The notes under the pieces were generated by a model, which saw nothing but the letters and a program-made list of their open reading frames with translations, made no database searches and was not told the DNA's origin. Below, in pieces: positions 1-12,300 of a DNA stretch of 56,234 nt. Both the position numbers and the translations under genes were made by a program. The stretch is from Ectocarpus siliculosus (lineage: Eukaryota; Sar; Phaeophyceae; Ectocarpales; Ectocarpaceae). Location of the stretch: NCBI GenBank assembly GCA_000310025.1, contig FN649734.1, forward strand, positions 3,913,116 to 3,969,349, in the 5' to 3' direction. The stretch's first letter is position 1; each line of letters starts with the position of its first letter.

Positions 1-420
1 CCAAGGGTTTGGTGGAGGGGGGAACGACCGTTCCCTTTGGGGGGTGGGGGGGTAGGATCCCCAAAATGCCCCAGGGGAAAAGGGGAAAACCGGAGAATAG
101 TTCCGGGAAAAGGGGCCCCCCGGGAAGGCGGGGGGGAAAAATTGTGGGGATTAAAACGGGGGTGAAAATAGTCGGTTTTGTGCCCTCGGGGGGTTTGGCC
201 CCCCCGGGGGTCCCCTCGTTTTGTTTTTCCGGGTTCCGGGGGGCCCCCATGCCAGAAAAATTCCGCCACCCTTCCCTCCCCTTTTTAATAAGGGGGGGTT
301 CAGAGGGCTTTCGCCTCTGGGGTCAAACTGGGGAAGGGGGGTCAAGGTTTTAAGGACTCCGGGCAGCCCCGCCCAGGGGTCCCCCCCCCCCCCCCCCCCC
401 CCTCGTTTGGTAACCACGGA
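1..420. other. Low-quality contig-end sequence
   Basis: The first ~420 bases are dominated by long G and C runs (for example C-only from about 379 to 402) and by doubled or tripled bases unlike the rest of the window. A similar stretch of about 45 bases recurs just right of the scaffold gap (341-385 compared with 12249-12290, both containing ggttttaagga followed by ttccgg or ctccgg). Homopolymer-rich sequence at contig ends usually reflects poor read quality. The short open frames here should not be read as genes. Confidence 0.6.
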
Positions 421-504
421 TGCCCAATCACTCCATGGCATATCTGGCCTGGCACACAAAAAACCAAAGTATGATGATCAGCTTCTGGTTCATCCTCGTA
501 AAAC

Positions 505-637
505 TGTAGCCTGGACCGGCGAATCGATCCGTCCCGATAGCGACGCGAGGTCAATGGTCTAATGACGACAGCGGCATGCGTGTATCCCCTCTAGACTACG
601 GCATGCGTTCATATGAGTACCCCCCTTCCCCCCCCCC
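505..637. mobile_element. 3' end of interspersed element, copy in pyruvate carboxylase intron
   Basis: The stretch gcgaggtcaatggtcta followed by cggcatgc, then atgagtac and a poly-C tract (619-637), matches the last ~130 bases of the two fuller copies near 12,000 and 14,600. This copy is more diverged and carries a small internal insertion around 565-600. It lies in intron 2 of the minus-strand pyruvate carboxylase gene. Its poly-C end is only 14 bases from the exon 2 donor at 651. The left end of this copy is lost in the poor sequence at the window start. Confidence 0.6.
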
Positions 638-651
638 AAGGGAGAACTCAC

Positions 652-3218
652 TTCGACATCGAGGTAAGCGCCGACAGGGCTCTTGTCTTGCCCCACGAGG
701 AAAGCCTGATCAGCCTTGTACCTGCCGGAGGGGCGTGTGAGCTACACAGGTCAGTTCGCGGTTTTTCAAATATCTTGGTAGCTTTTTACAATCACAGCTG
801 AAGGACTAATGCCACAGGTCCAACGCTGCAGCGTTTGCAACGGGTGGCAGAAAAAAACGGCTTGACACTGGGTTTGTTTCTCCAGCTGGTGCTACATCGT
901 CAAAAGAGCAAGCGCTCATTGAACACATGTGGGGTGGGGTTTGTTCGGTCATCGAGGATGTCTTAGCGGGGGCTTTGTTAACCGGGAGACGATCGAAGAC
1001 AAGATTAACATTGGGAACGCACAAATTTTCCACCCGCCGATGAGTTGACGTTATGTTGGCGTCACCTGGGCCGAACACGATTGGCGCACTAAACAGAAGC
1101 CGCATGGCAAAAACCGATGTTTCGCCCACTGCCCGCTGCTGGGAAACTAGCTGCATTGTAATGATTTCTCGAGAGATAGATTCATTTTTTTCGTACAAGC
1201 AAATGTACCTATGAGTCGCTGTGGAAGTGGCTTTCACAAAAATGTTGGATTTATGTAGCAACGCGAACGACGGGAGAGCAGCAGTGGTAGAGCAAGACAA
1301 AAGCACGGGTGAAAAAACAAGGGTTTCCCTGCTTGCTGATGCCACTGCTGTACAGCATTTAGCGTTCGTGTGAATGGTGCGTCTGCGCTGATTTGAGCTT
1401 AAGGCTTCTCTGTGGTGCAACATGGTCGATCGCCAAAAGCCCCTTTTTCGTGACCACCACCAACTCCTGACAGCGGTTCCGCCGCATCTGCGGTGTGCCG
1501 AACCTCGATTCGGCATCTGGGTTGTGCAAGGGAGTACAGGTACAGGGGTACATGCTTGTAGTCAAACATACACACGACAGAAGCACATTTTTACCGGACA
1601 CCTACCTGTGGATGGGGATGGATTTGCCGCAATCTGCAGAACAAGAAGAAAACACGACTGGTGTGTGTATACTACTGCTGTAAGGTCCTCGGCACGGGGT
1701 GCCTGCCCCCTTCGGATGCGCACTATCAGCATCGAAAACAGGCCCCCGACACTTTCATTTTTTTTTTTCGTTCATCATTTTTTGACATCAGCGCTCACAG
1801 CATTTCTGGCGGATAGGAGCGCTCCAATCCGATCCATCCGTGGTCACACAGACACTGGGCGAAGCATATATACGACTTAATGAGTTGGAAAAAGCTCTGA
1901 GGGACAAGAAACCGAGCCAGCATGCAAGGCTCGTGTGGTGATCACGTGTACACGTTTTAGGGCGGGCTTCACGCGCCAGAGGAGGCAGGTGTTGCACCGC
2001 ATGATAACCAAGTCAACCCACCCACCAAAAACGATTGGTGGACTGCGAAGTTTTCGATCGCCGCCTCTCGAGTACCACACAACTTGCACAAGGGATGTCC
2101 TGAGTATTGCTCAAACACACCCCACGATTGTCGTAAGAGAGGTAGACTACTTGTATGGTTGTAACTTGTGGTATGTTGTAGAACACTACGTGGTCGCTCT
2201 TGTTATTTCCAAGGCAACGTGGATCACGGTTTGCTGCCAGCAGCAGTCGGAGGCATGAAAAGAGAGAGAGAGAGGGAGAGGAAGAGAGGTGATCGGTTGC
2301 CGCAATGGCCAGAGCGGAATGGGGGTAAGCCTCTCCAGTCAAAGCCAGATCCCACAACACAGCAGCAGGATCTCGCATGGTAGGCGGAGGGGGGGGGGGG
2401 GGGCAAGCATGCTACGGACGTCGATTGTCGATTGATGATGATGGGAAGCGGATCGCAGCAGCAGCAGCAGCAGCTGCCGCATAGCTATATCCCAAGCACC
2501 AAGCGTCGGATTCACTGCAACTACGCCAACTGGAGACAGACACGACCGCCTTCCTGAGTCTGCTGTCGCCCCGAGGTCCGAACCCGTCTCTGAGTTACGC
2601 ACAGGCGCTGGAAGAGCGTGCAGCTGCTGCTGCTGCTGTGCGCATGAGAGCCGCTTCACGCGCATATTTCATCACCCCTCTCAGTCTGTTTATATAGATG
2701 CTGCCGCGCCAAACCATCCGGCACATGCATTGTCGTGTGGTTGAGCAGGGGAAAGAGACAGGACGCACGCCCGACGCTGGAGCGTGCCACAGAGCAGAGC
2801 TCACAGGGCGGGCGCCTGCAGCATGCTCCACTGGAGCACATGCACGCAGGGCCAAAAACATGTTCGCTGTAGACGGAGTTGAACTTGAGTTGCGAAAACA
2901 AGCACCACACACACAAGAACGCGCCCCACACCTGTGCTGCGTGAACCGGTCCTCCTTGCTGAAGATTCCCACCGTCCTGAGCCCGAGCTCGTTGCCCGCC
3001 CGCATGATCCTCACGGCGATCTCCCCTCTGTTCGCCGCCAAAACGGATTTGAAAGGCATCTCAAACCCGCTGCCATCGCCGGCCGTTTGCTTGGCCTTGG
3101 TGCCCAGCAAGGCTCGGCTGCTCCTCGCGGCCGCCGCCGCCGCCGGCGCCACGGCAGGCCGGCGGAGCGCCAGCCTCCCTCCCGGGGAGAGGAGGGCCAT
3201 CCCTGCTCGAAGTTGCAT
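652..3218 (-). CDS. PYC: Pyruvate carboxylase, N-terminal part (exons 1-2, continues beyond left edge)
   Basis: Pyruvate carboxylase makes oxaloacetate from pyruvate, bicarbonate and ATP. Exon 1 is 3218-2932 and exon 2 is 721-652, both read on the minus strand. Residues 1-50 are rich in Arg, Ala and Ser with no acidic run, as expected of a mitochondrial transit peptide. The biotin-carboxylase N-terminus follows ([16 protein letters not shown], then [13 protein letters not shown]). Exon 2 completes the split Arg codon and continues [10 protein letters not shown] to [10 protein letters not shown]. This last motif separates pyruvate carboxylase from the acetyl-, propionyl- and methylcrotonyl-CoA carboxylases. 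Exon 1 ends CACAG|GTGTGG. Exon 2 is bounded by CGGCAG and GTGAGT, and the phases agree (2 into 1). The rest of the ~1,150-residue enzyme lies left of base 1. The start is the first ATG of the frame. Confidence 0.93.
722..2931 (-). other. Large intron 1 of pyruvate carboxylase
   Basis: This 2.2-kb intron separates the two carboxylase exons. It holds a GA-rich microsatellite (2259-2289), a poly-G run (2389-2403) and a (GCA)n repeat (2455-2474). A 236-codon open frame on the minus strand (806-1516) has no recognisable domain, no GC3 bias and no splice context. I treat it as chance or very old transposon sequence. Confidence 0.7.
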
Positions 3219-3928
3219 GGCTAGCTACGGCCGCACACACGCGAGGTTTCTCTTTTCGCCTGCTGGTGTTCTGTGTGTTGTGCACTTGAACAGAGAGATA
3301 GATGCCTCTGATCTCTGATCCTCTGATGGTGACGCTCCTGGGCGGACCATGAAAACGCGGCGGAATAGGCGAGTGGGGGGTTCGCGGAAAGGAATATGAA
3401 TGAAAATGATATGGACGTTGTCTCCACCAGTTGGTCTGCTCTGCGTGTTTCTCTTGTAATGAGTGTAGTCTTCCGGGATCTTCGACAAAACAAAGACGCT
3501 GTCAGTTGGGAAGTGGAGAGAGAGAGAAAGGGGTGGAGCTGTGATACGCCCTCGAGCTTGGCGTTCCCCGTTACAGCAGGCAACCTGAAGCGTTTCATAT
3601 TGTTTTAGCCCCCCGTTTTTTTTCAGTCGAGACCACGTTGGGCTTCGCGGGGGACTAAAGTTGACCTTCGACCACTGATTCGCTGATACAGCAGCAGTCT
3701 TATTAGTGCAACTCGTGTTTACCCTTTGCTAATGCATTATGTTCGCTTCCCAGCTCCTGTTGTCCATCTCAGACAAAAAAAAAACTATTTTCCCCACCCC
3801 CGGTCCCCGCCCTGCCTGCGGGCAAACCAGAGGTTTCCGCGACAGGAAGCATATCTTTCGAGCACCGCACGCCAAACAACATCCCTCACACAGCATCCCT
3901 TGCAACAGCCTCGAATGTTGAATTCAGC
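3219..3928. promoter_or_regulatory. Divergent intergenic region between pyruvate carboxylase and the ZNFX1-like gene
   Basis: About 710 bp separate the two proposed start codons, which are read away from each other. Both 5' untranslated regions and both promoters must lie here. I see no clear TATA box or other named element. A short GA-rich patch lies at 3516-3530. Shared control of the two genes is possible but not shown. Confidence 0.4.
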
Positions 3929-5749
3929 ATGCCGGGAAGATCATCAGGGAGAGAAAACAGGCAAGCTGTCAACCCAATCCACTGCAAAAACTAATTCTGC
4001 TGCTTGCTGCTGTGTAGCGCTAATGCCTGTTGCGCTGGGCATGAGACGCGAGCCAAAACAGACGCGATCCAATCCCGACATGCCCACAGCTTGGGGCCTG
4101 TTCAAACCATTGCTAGACTTTCTCTCTCCCGCTGTATTCTCCGCGCACGGACAGGAGCGCCCAAGATTGGCGCTCATCAGGGCGTGGAGATGATGGTCGG
4201 CGCGGAGGACGTGAGGGAAGAGGGCGCAGTGGACGCGACATGGGGGGGAGGGGCGGCGGGTGGCGACACACCAACAATCTCAATCTTCACGTCTTTGTGA
4301 GCCGTGATAGGGAACCGCGCAATCAGCACGACATGCGCGCGTTCGTGATGTCGGCGCGCTTGCACTCCACCGCCGGAAAGCTTTCTGAGGTAACGTGCAC
4401 ACGTACAGACTGCCTAGGCCTGATCCCTACATATTGCATAGGTCTGCACGACGCCCACTCGCCCGCTCCATACACCAATTCTTTTGTTCTTTTTATGAAT
4501 TGAGCAATCGAGCCAGCGCGCCCACCAGACACGCCGCACGTCGGTTACGCACGTTTGATTGCCACCGTTATCAACCCCCGCCCCCCCTGTGCTCACAGAA
4601 GAGTAACCCAAAGCTGAGGCTGGCGCAGCAACGTAAATAAATCCAGCTTTGCATCATTCACTTCGTGAAAATGGAGTCCGGGGAGTATGGAGGGGAGCTT
4701 GATGAGAAGGAATACCGGCTCTTTTCCAACACTGCTGCAGTTTACTTAATCAAGAGAGCCAGTTCGGACATAGAGTTCTCGCCTCTTCCTCGGTACATGT
4801 GTATCGATTGGTAGAAAAGATAGAGGCAATTTGCCGCGGTCCACCTCAGATTGGCGTGTTGCATGCCCCCGGCCTACCTTGTGGTGACGTCGCAAACCCC
4901 GCTAGGATATTTTTGCACCAAATGAGAAAGCGGGCGGGTCACACTACATGTTGTTTCATGAGAAGAGCGTAATGAAAACGGTATAAATGTCAACGGTTTT
5001 TTTTTGGCAGCAAGAAGAACAGCTGGCCCCGGAAACAAACAGCTGGACATTATTCTCTTGTTTGGACAGAAGGACCATAAGATATCCATAAACTTCAACC
5101 AACCAATTTCGAAACGAAGAAGCCTGGTCTGGTGAGAAGGACGCCGATCTTTTTTGTGTGTTGTTTCATGCACCATCGCCGCGGGCAGGCAATCTCGTGG
5201 CTTGGAGACACTTCACAGTTTGGTGTCAGCAGGGTGATGGACATCTGCCGGGCGAGCTCGACGACCCTGGACGTGGACGCTGGTCCTATTCCTAGCCGTG
5301 TATCATTCCAGGTATTGGGCATCACAGGGGTTTATTCCTCCTGGTGTGTAATTTAGGAGAGAAATACCAAACTTTTTCACTGTTATTTTTTTCTCTTTTT
5401 TCTCTCTTTTTTCTCTCTTTTTCTGTGCCAGATGGCCTTGTCTCTGCTCGCGTTGTGAAGTACCAAGATTGAACAAAGGGGGTGTACCTCTTTCTCTCCG
5501 GCCCATGATAGATAGTGACTGCTAGTCTCAGTTGATACCTCGCATAGCGCGAAGAGGGAGTGGAGGATTCCAGAATATCTGTCGTTGATTTCTATTGACT
5601 TGCGGACCCCTCGGGCCAGTTTATTTGAGTGTACCTTTTTAGGGTAAGTTAACCTGTGACCACGGGAATCGACCGCGTCGAGTGTTGGATCAGTACGGAC
5701 ATACGAAGGTACTGGGTAGAGAGAGATCGGAACGGTTTTTAATGTGAAG

Positions 5750-5780
<31 letters not shown>

Positions 5781-8700
5781 CTGTTGGCGAAAGTGTGGTG
5801 GAATGGCGGCAATACACTAATAAGACCATCTGCGTGTGTAGGGAGCACGGATGCATGTTACATATCATGTTCATAAACTTCTATGATTGAATAAAGTGAA
5901 CTTTGTTTCTGTGTGACCGTATTGGTGCTACTGTAGAATATTGAAGACCTACAGAACGCTAACAACCACGTTGGAAGCACCACCCTGTCAGATCCATCTG
6001 TAGCTACAGATATTTTCAATGCCCGCGAAGGCGACACTTTAACGCACATCGTTTTCAACGTGTCCCTGCATTCTTCCCGGTGGAACCAGCGCGTCTTTTT
6101 ACCGCTGATCGATCTGGCGACATCGACGGAGTTCAAAAACAGCCCCCTGCGTAGCGAGGTATGTGTGCATCCATCCGATTGTATCCAGTTTCATTCTGGC
6201 TGTGATTTGTCGACGCCGTTTGCACTACGATAGTGAACATACTTGGGGTTACTCGATACTTCCGGGCAATGGTTTGACTTCATAATGAAAAGGGGACATT
6301 TCTTTCCCATCACCACCGCTCCCGCAATATATTGGAGGGAAGACTATTGTCTAACTCGCGCTTCCCCCGGTCCTACACTCTTCCTCCTGGTGGGGACGTA
6401 CGTACATCTTTACGTGCCCTCCGAAGACGAATGTTCTGTTCTCTACGCTATACAAGCTGGACCAGGCGGACGGGCTGTGGCCTAGGGTGTTCGATGAGCT
6501 TTCGAAGGTGCGAAATGAAACGAACCTATTCTAGAGTTACAATGGAATCGCGTGTCAAAAGCAATGTGTGGAAGTTGAATACGGGCCGTACCAGAATTTC
6601 GATTGACTGAAAGGCGGGGGGGGAGGGTCTTCGTCCGGCAGTCCCATAGAAATGTAAGGAGTTTCTAGCGGGTAACGTGCTCTGCTGGTTAACCGCAGGG
6701 AGTTACTTCTACGCAGTCGCTAAGAGTAGCTCCTCCCTCGCACCATCTGTCGCCCTTCACGTTTGTCCGATTCACTCCTACTACTACCGGTGGTGGCGTT
6801 GCTCCTGATTCTCATGGAAAATATTTTCAAGCTCACAACACGCGGTTCCGTCCGAGACTTGAGCTACACGGCCTTCCATCGCGACCGCGATAAGCAGATC
6901 AGCGGCGTGTGGGAGCCGGTGACGTGGGTGGATGTGGTTCTGCCCATCGCAAGGTATGCCTCACTCGTAGCACACGTGGTAAAGGACTTCTCGACGTCGA
7001 CTGACATGCATGCTCTGACACATCCCAGCAATCATACTGTGTATCCTGAGGATGGAGGGAAGTCGCCGAGCGAATCTTAGGGAGAAAATCTTGGGATGGC
7101 TGAGCACGTTATGACCATATAGTTCACGTGAATTTCCAAGTCACCACACAGTAATGACACTAACCCGGGGACGCGACCTGCTTTTGCTTATCCTCAAAAT
7201 TCATTCCGGGATATGTTCACTGGGGAGTGAGGTTTCGTCGTTGTGGCACGAACATATGTACGGCGTGTGCGTTGAAATCCTCAGGTTCATGGTTGAGGTG
7301 ACGAAGCGGTTCCGCGACGCTGTTCTGCTCGACACTGCGTTTCAGAAGGCAGCGACGGAAACTCTGCCCAAACTGATAGCAGCGTGGAAGGTGAATTGCG
7401 TATGCCAGCGATTTTCGGGTTGGATGTGCGGAAGCTGTCAGGGACTTGTCATGGCATGTCGCGCCCTCTCGAAGAAGGAAAATATCCCACACAGCAGCCG
7501 GCGTTGTGTCCAACACGTTGGCGACTCCGTTTCTCATTCTCCACGCGTGAGATCAGGGTGGCGGGAGATGGTAATTTGTCATGGACATCAACATGTTCTT
7601 CGTGGTACAACTGGCTGCAGCACAGCCGCTGAATTAGTAATTGTTTCGTTTGTGGCTCAGAACCAGTGCATCTGATAATATCAGATCGGCAATACTGAAC
7701 CATCGTTGCTAGGAGTGGCAAACCCGTCCCAACCGAACCTCCGACAGAGCAGATATGAAGCGCGGCCCGCGTGCTGAAGATGATAATGACGTCGCTGCGG
7801 TGCCCCTGCCCTGCGCACACGTCGGCGCTAACCTATTGTGCACCGCCACCGTCGTCTCGACCCCGTTCATGCACTACCGCAACAAAACGCCTGCGGGTCT
7901 CGTTCGACCCTCGGCCTTTCGCCGCCGGCTGTTTCACTTGCTCCATTGTCAAGACCGCGGGAGGACGTGGCGGAGACCCACCGCCTTCTCGGACCCAGCT
8001 GCTAGAGGTCGACGACGCGATGGCAAACCTCGACAGGTCAGGATTCCCGTGGCGAAGCCTGACCTCGCGACAAGTTGGTGTTTCGTTCCAGGCAGAATAA
8101 GCGCAGTTGCCCATGATTCTAAAAAGAAGCAGCATCTGGCGGCCACAGCTACTTTGCCCCTACTTTGTGTTCCTTGGGGTTGTTCGTCACTTTGCACGTG
8201 CCCACGGTACGTTTCTCAGGCGAGCGATTGTCCGCGGCTGCTGCCGTCCATTCACGAAAGGGCATACCACGCCCTACCGCCGATATGCCCCTGTTGCTAC
8301 ACTGTTTTCGTCATCGTCGTCGTCGTACTGTACTGGTACTGAAGCAGTATTTTTTTCTTTTTCCTGCTTTCTTGAGCCCTACCTTTTGAACACGTCGCAT
8401 CCTCTGCTGTTGTTGTTCGTTCGTGCCATTTCTGCCGCCGCCTTTCTCCTCCCCTGCCCCCCTCAGGGTGATGGGTGCGACGCTGCAGATCCTCCGGGCG
8501 TCCGAGGTAGCCAGGGCCGAGCGAGAGAACGAAAAGCTAGGCCGCAACGCTCGCTCGGAACTGTTCAACCTGTCCGATTCTCAGGTGCAGCCGATGACAC
8601 GTACATTGTGCCTCAGAACCCACGGGTTTTCGTGATCATCCTCGGAAATCAGACAAAGGGCCAAGCAGTTCTCAATATTCTTGTATGGTAGTAGTCTCTT

Positions 8701-9309
8701 CGGGTGATGGTGAGCTAATCTTCTATTCGTTCCCTGTGTGTTAACCTGTTGGTTTTCTAGGTGTCATTGAATTCCCTCGGATTGCGCAAGCTTGCGTGAC
8801 AACTGCCATCACCACGTTGTGCGCTTTCGCCTTACCTGCTCTTGTATTCTTCGACGCCAGGGACAGACAGAGGGCGCGACGTACGATGGTCCTGGCGTTT
8901 TCAGCAGGCTCCAAGTCAAGTAAGGATCAAACATATTTGTAAGGTAGACCAATGAGCTGGGTGCAACAACTATCGGCGCTCTGCCCGAAGCACCAAACGT
9001 TTCCTGACGGTCTGATATTCCTCCGAGCAGGTCATTGCGTCAACGGGAACTCACATGAGCATATTGGAATCGAATGCCCTATTCCAGGACAAAAACCGCA
9101 CCCAGCACTTTCATAAAGCTAATGCCAACATGGGGTGTGCCGTTGCACAACAACGCCGCCTTCTGTATTTTCGCAGGCGGCACGACAACGACGCGGAGAG
9201 GATCTCCGAGATCTCCGTCGCGCCTACCGCCGGGGAGATCCTTTGTGAGAGGCCTCCCTACGTGCCCCGCAATGCGCCCTCCACGTGGGATGGGATGAAT
9301 CACCTAAAG
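3929..9309 (+). CDS. ZNFX1: ZNFX1-like gene, N-terminal exons (residues 1-491)
   Basis: Exons: 3929-3960, 4155-4389, 5189-5311, 5937-6158, 6427-6507, 6730-6953, 7228-7390, 7954-8036, 8467-8584, 8861-8919, 9177-9309. The first exon gives MPGRSSGREN and would need a GC donor at 3961. The second is full of RG and GGR (GDDGRRGGREGRGRSGRD). An RG-rich start also suits human ZNFX1, but these two exons rest on phase and composition only. From 5189 on, the peptide is predicted to be mostly helical and uncharged-hydrophobic, like the armadillo-like region of ZNFX1 and its fungal relatives. The exons at 8861 and 9177 join to give RHDNDAERI, then ERPPYVPRNAP, a conserved lead-in to the pre-helicase domain. 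The acceptor of the 6730 exon could instead be at 6832 in the same phase. Confidence 0.75.
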
Positions 9310-12300
9310 GTCCGTTAGATAACTTATTGGTTTCGGAGTAGGAACTGCTGCGCCATGTCACCTCTGCCGACTTTCAAGTCAAAGCCTAGAAATCCGTGGG
9401 GTAAACGTTTCCTGTACCAACGCCCACCTTGCCCATGTACGCCCCTCCACGCAACCCATTCGTTCGTGTAAAGCCTCTCGCGCCAGACTCTCCAGCCCCG
9501 GTGTTGGACACGCACTTCCGCCTCCTCCGGCAGGACTTCGTCGAGCCTTTGCGCGAGGCAGTGCTGGGCTACCGCAGGGAGCAGCTCAAGGCGCAAGACG
9601 TGGGTTTCTTGCCGAACCGAAGATCTCTAGAATGAGTTGCCGGTGGCACTGTTGAGATCGTGGTAGAGGCGCCCCTGCCTATCCTTGAGAAGTACCACGA
9701 CCTAGCAGCATGCCTTATCTGGGGAATACGTAGTCTGGGGCCGAGCGATGCGAAAATTAGTTGGAAAAAAATGACGCAAGAGTTGGGGGTGGCGTGGTAA
9801 GGTGAAAACTGCGTTAGAGTCTTGGGGGGTGGTTATGTCAAAACCTCTCAAGGGCATATCACAGGGATGCATTGATGGCCATTCCTCACGGTCGAATGTC
9901 GTGACGATTTACATCTTTTCAGAACAGAGTCGGCGGCGGGGTCGGCGGCGGGCGTGGAGGCGTTTTCAAGGCCCAGACAGAGGGCGGGAGGTCCTTCCTG
10001 AACCTGTTCGTCTTCAAGAACGTTCGGGTCGCCGGCATCTCAGGTGTCAGAGAGCGAATGCGGCAGGCAATCGTGTACATTGTATCCGTGATATTCCTTG
10101 CAGCTGTCTGAGTTGCATCGAACAACAAGCAGAAAGGGGTTGGATACAATATTTATCCGATTGATAGGGCCGTTTGTTTTGCCGTGCACGCCTGTTTCGA
10201 TTCCCCCTTGCGGGGTGCTCTGTTGGCGGGTGCGCTGGGTAGAGGCCCCTTTTCCTCTTTCCGGCGCGTGCGAAACCGTGAGGTAACGACGTCGCGAGAG
10301 AATGACGTTTACTCGCTAGGGGCTCAAAATCCTGGATGTGGTTTACGCCGAGTTAGAGCTGTCACTGGTTTCCCTATTGTGGACCCGAAGTCGGATACGA
10401 CAAGCACCGGTGGAGGGATGACAAAGCGTGTGAATGTCAGTTTCTGTTCGTTTGAACGCTTCAATTTGATGGCGGGTTGGCAACGTTTACGCCCAACCTG
10501 ATCGAGCTCTGAACGACGGGATATCAGGCGCACCAACTGCTGTACGAAGGGTGTTTCGATGTTGAGGCTGACCCTCTCGGTTTTCGTCCGTTTCGTGACA
10601 CAGCAGTTGCTTTCTTTCCCTTTCGCTTGATCTCGCCGCGGCAGGGACAACATACGGAGGAGTGAACGTGTCTCTGGAGTTCGACAAGCCGGATGCGGTG
10701 ATGAACATGTCGCAGACCAAGCAGAGAGACCACTGGGAGAAGTCTGGTCGACTCGCCGTCGGTGAGACAATGACATACCCTGCTCTCAGTCTTGCTTTAA
10801 CGGGGGGGTGAGGGGATCGATGCCCGATATCAGATAGCTAGGCGAGGAATAGTCGGGCTGGACGGCATCCTCCCGGTTCCCTTCGCGTTGTGAGCGTTGA
10901 TCGAGAGGCACCAAACACACATAGAAATGAAAAATGTAAATAAATTTGACTGGCTAGGGGACAATTTGCTGGCTTCTGTATTAACGCGGCATGTTATGGC
11001 TGTTCATTCTGGTATCCGTGGTGATTTTTCGGCGAGTCTCACACCATCGCATTGCTACCCTTTTCCGCCTCTATCTTGATTATTGTCCTCATCGCCCCTG
11101 TCCCGCCCCCACTCTTTCACCCGCCCCACGCGTCAAACGTTTCGATGACGGCGCCCTCGCCAAATACAGCCAACATGGTGGTGATCTGCGAGGCCCATGT
11201 TACGGCTGCCGACGACACTGCGAACGAGGGTGATTCCTCCCCTCCCCTGCTTGTTTTCGCCGTCATCTCGGTGAGTCAGGCCTTCCGAGGACGTTTAGGC
11301 ACCCTCCAGCAGTTTCGTAGCTCTGGGTGCCGCCGGGCTAAATAGAGCGTCAATCCCGATCGACAGGTGCAACCTATTGTAGTTGGTGAATCTTGAAACC
11401 GCACCAACTCGGTGATGGAAGACACTCGGTTGTTGTCGAAATTTTGGATACTCGCCCACGGCTGTCGTACGTCATGGCCCTGCATGCCCGTCGTCCAATC
11501 GCTTGCTCACGGTCAGCGTGCGACCTGCCGACACACAGCTATTCGCTCTCCAATTCTCCCTACCCCCACCCGAACGCCTTCCCCCCCGGTGTTTGCCGTC
11601 GGGGTTGGGTTTTCATCCCTTGGCAACGACGTTGTACAACAAGCCGATCACTTCGTGAGCTCGGCAGCCAGGTTACCATTATTTTTTTTTTGCGGAAGCC
11701 ATGATGGTGGTCGAGTAGATACATGTTGTGCGGGGTCGAGGACCCTCACTCACCGCAAAGGAGATGATCGCACCACGTTGTGTCAAAATGGTCAAGCAAC
11801 CCCGATGCGGCGACACAATGTTTATGACTGTCTCTGGAAGTGAAAGCACAAGAAATTAAGTCATTCGCAGCTGTCATCCGTACGCAAGGAAGGAAGCACA
11901 AGATGCAGAACACCCTTAGCAGGATGCAATGCGACTCGCCAAATACCTCACGGCGCTTCGCGCTTGGTGATGTGAGAGCCTGGTCCAGCGAGAACCCGGC
12001 ATGCTCCGTCCCGGCTTTGTAGGGATGCGAGGTCAACGGTCTAACGACTACGGCATGCACGACTATGTGTACACCCCCCCCCCCCCCCCCCCCCCACCCC
12101 CTCACCTGGCACAAATTAAGCATACCACTTTACCGAACTGATTAACAANNNNNNNNNNNNNNNNNNNNNNNNNNNNNNNNNNNNNNNNNNNNNNNNNNNN
12201 NNNNNNNNNNNNNNNNNNNNNNNNNNNNNNNNNNNNNNNNNNNNNNNNGTAAAGGTTTTAAGGATTCCGGCAGCCAGGATTTGGTTTACCCCCCCCCCCC

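Noticed and set aside
806-1516. 236-codon open frame on the minus strand inside pyruvate carboxylase intron 1
   Set aside because: No domain, no GC3 bias, mixed composition, and it lies between two exons that join perfectly without it.
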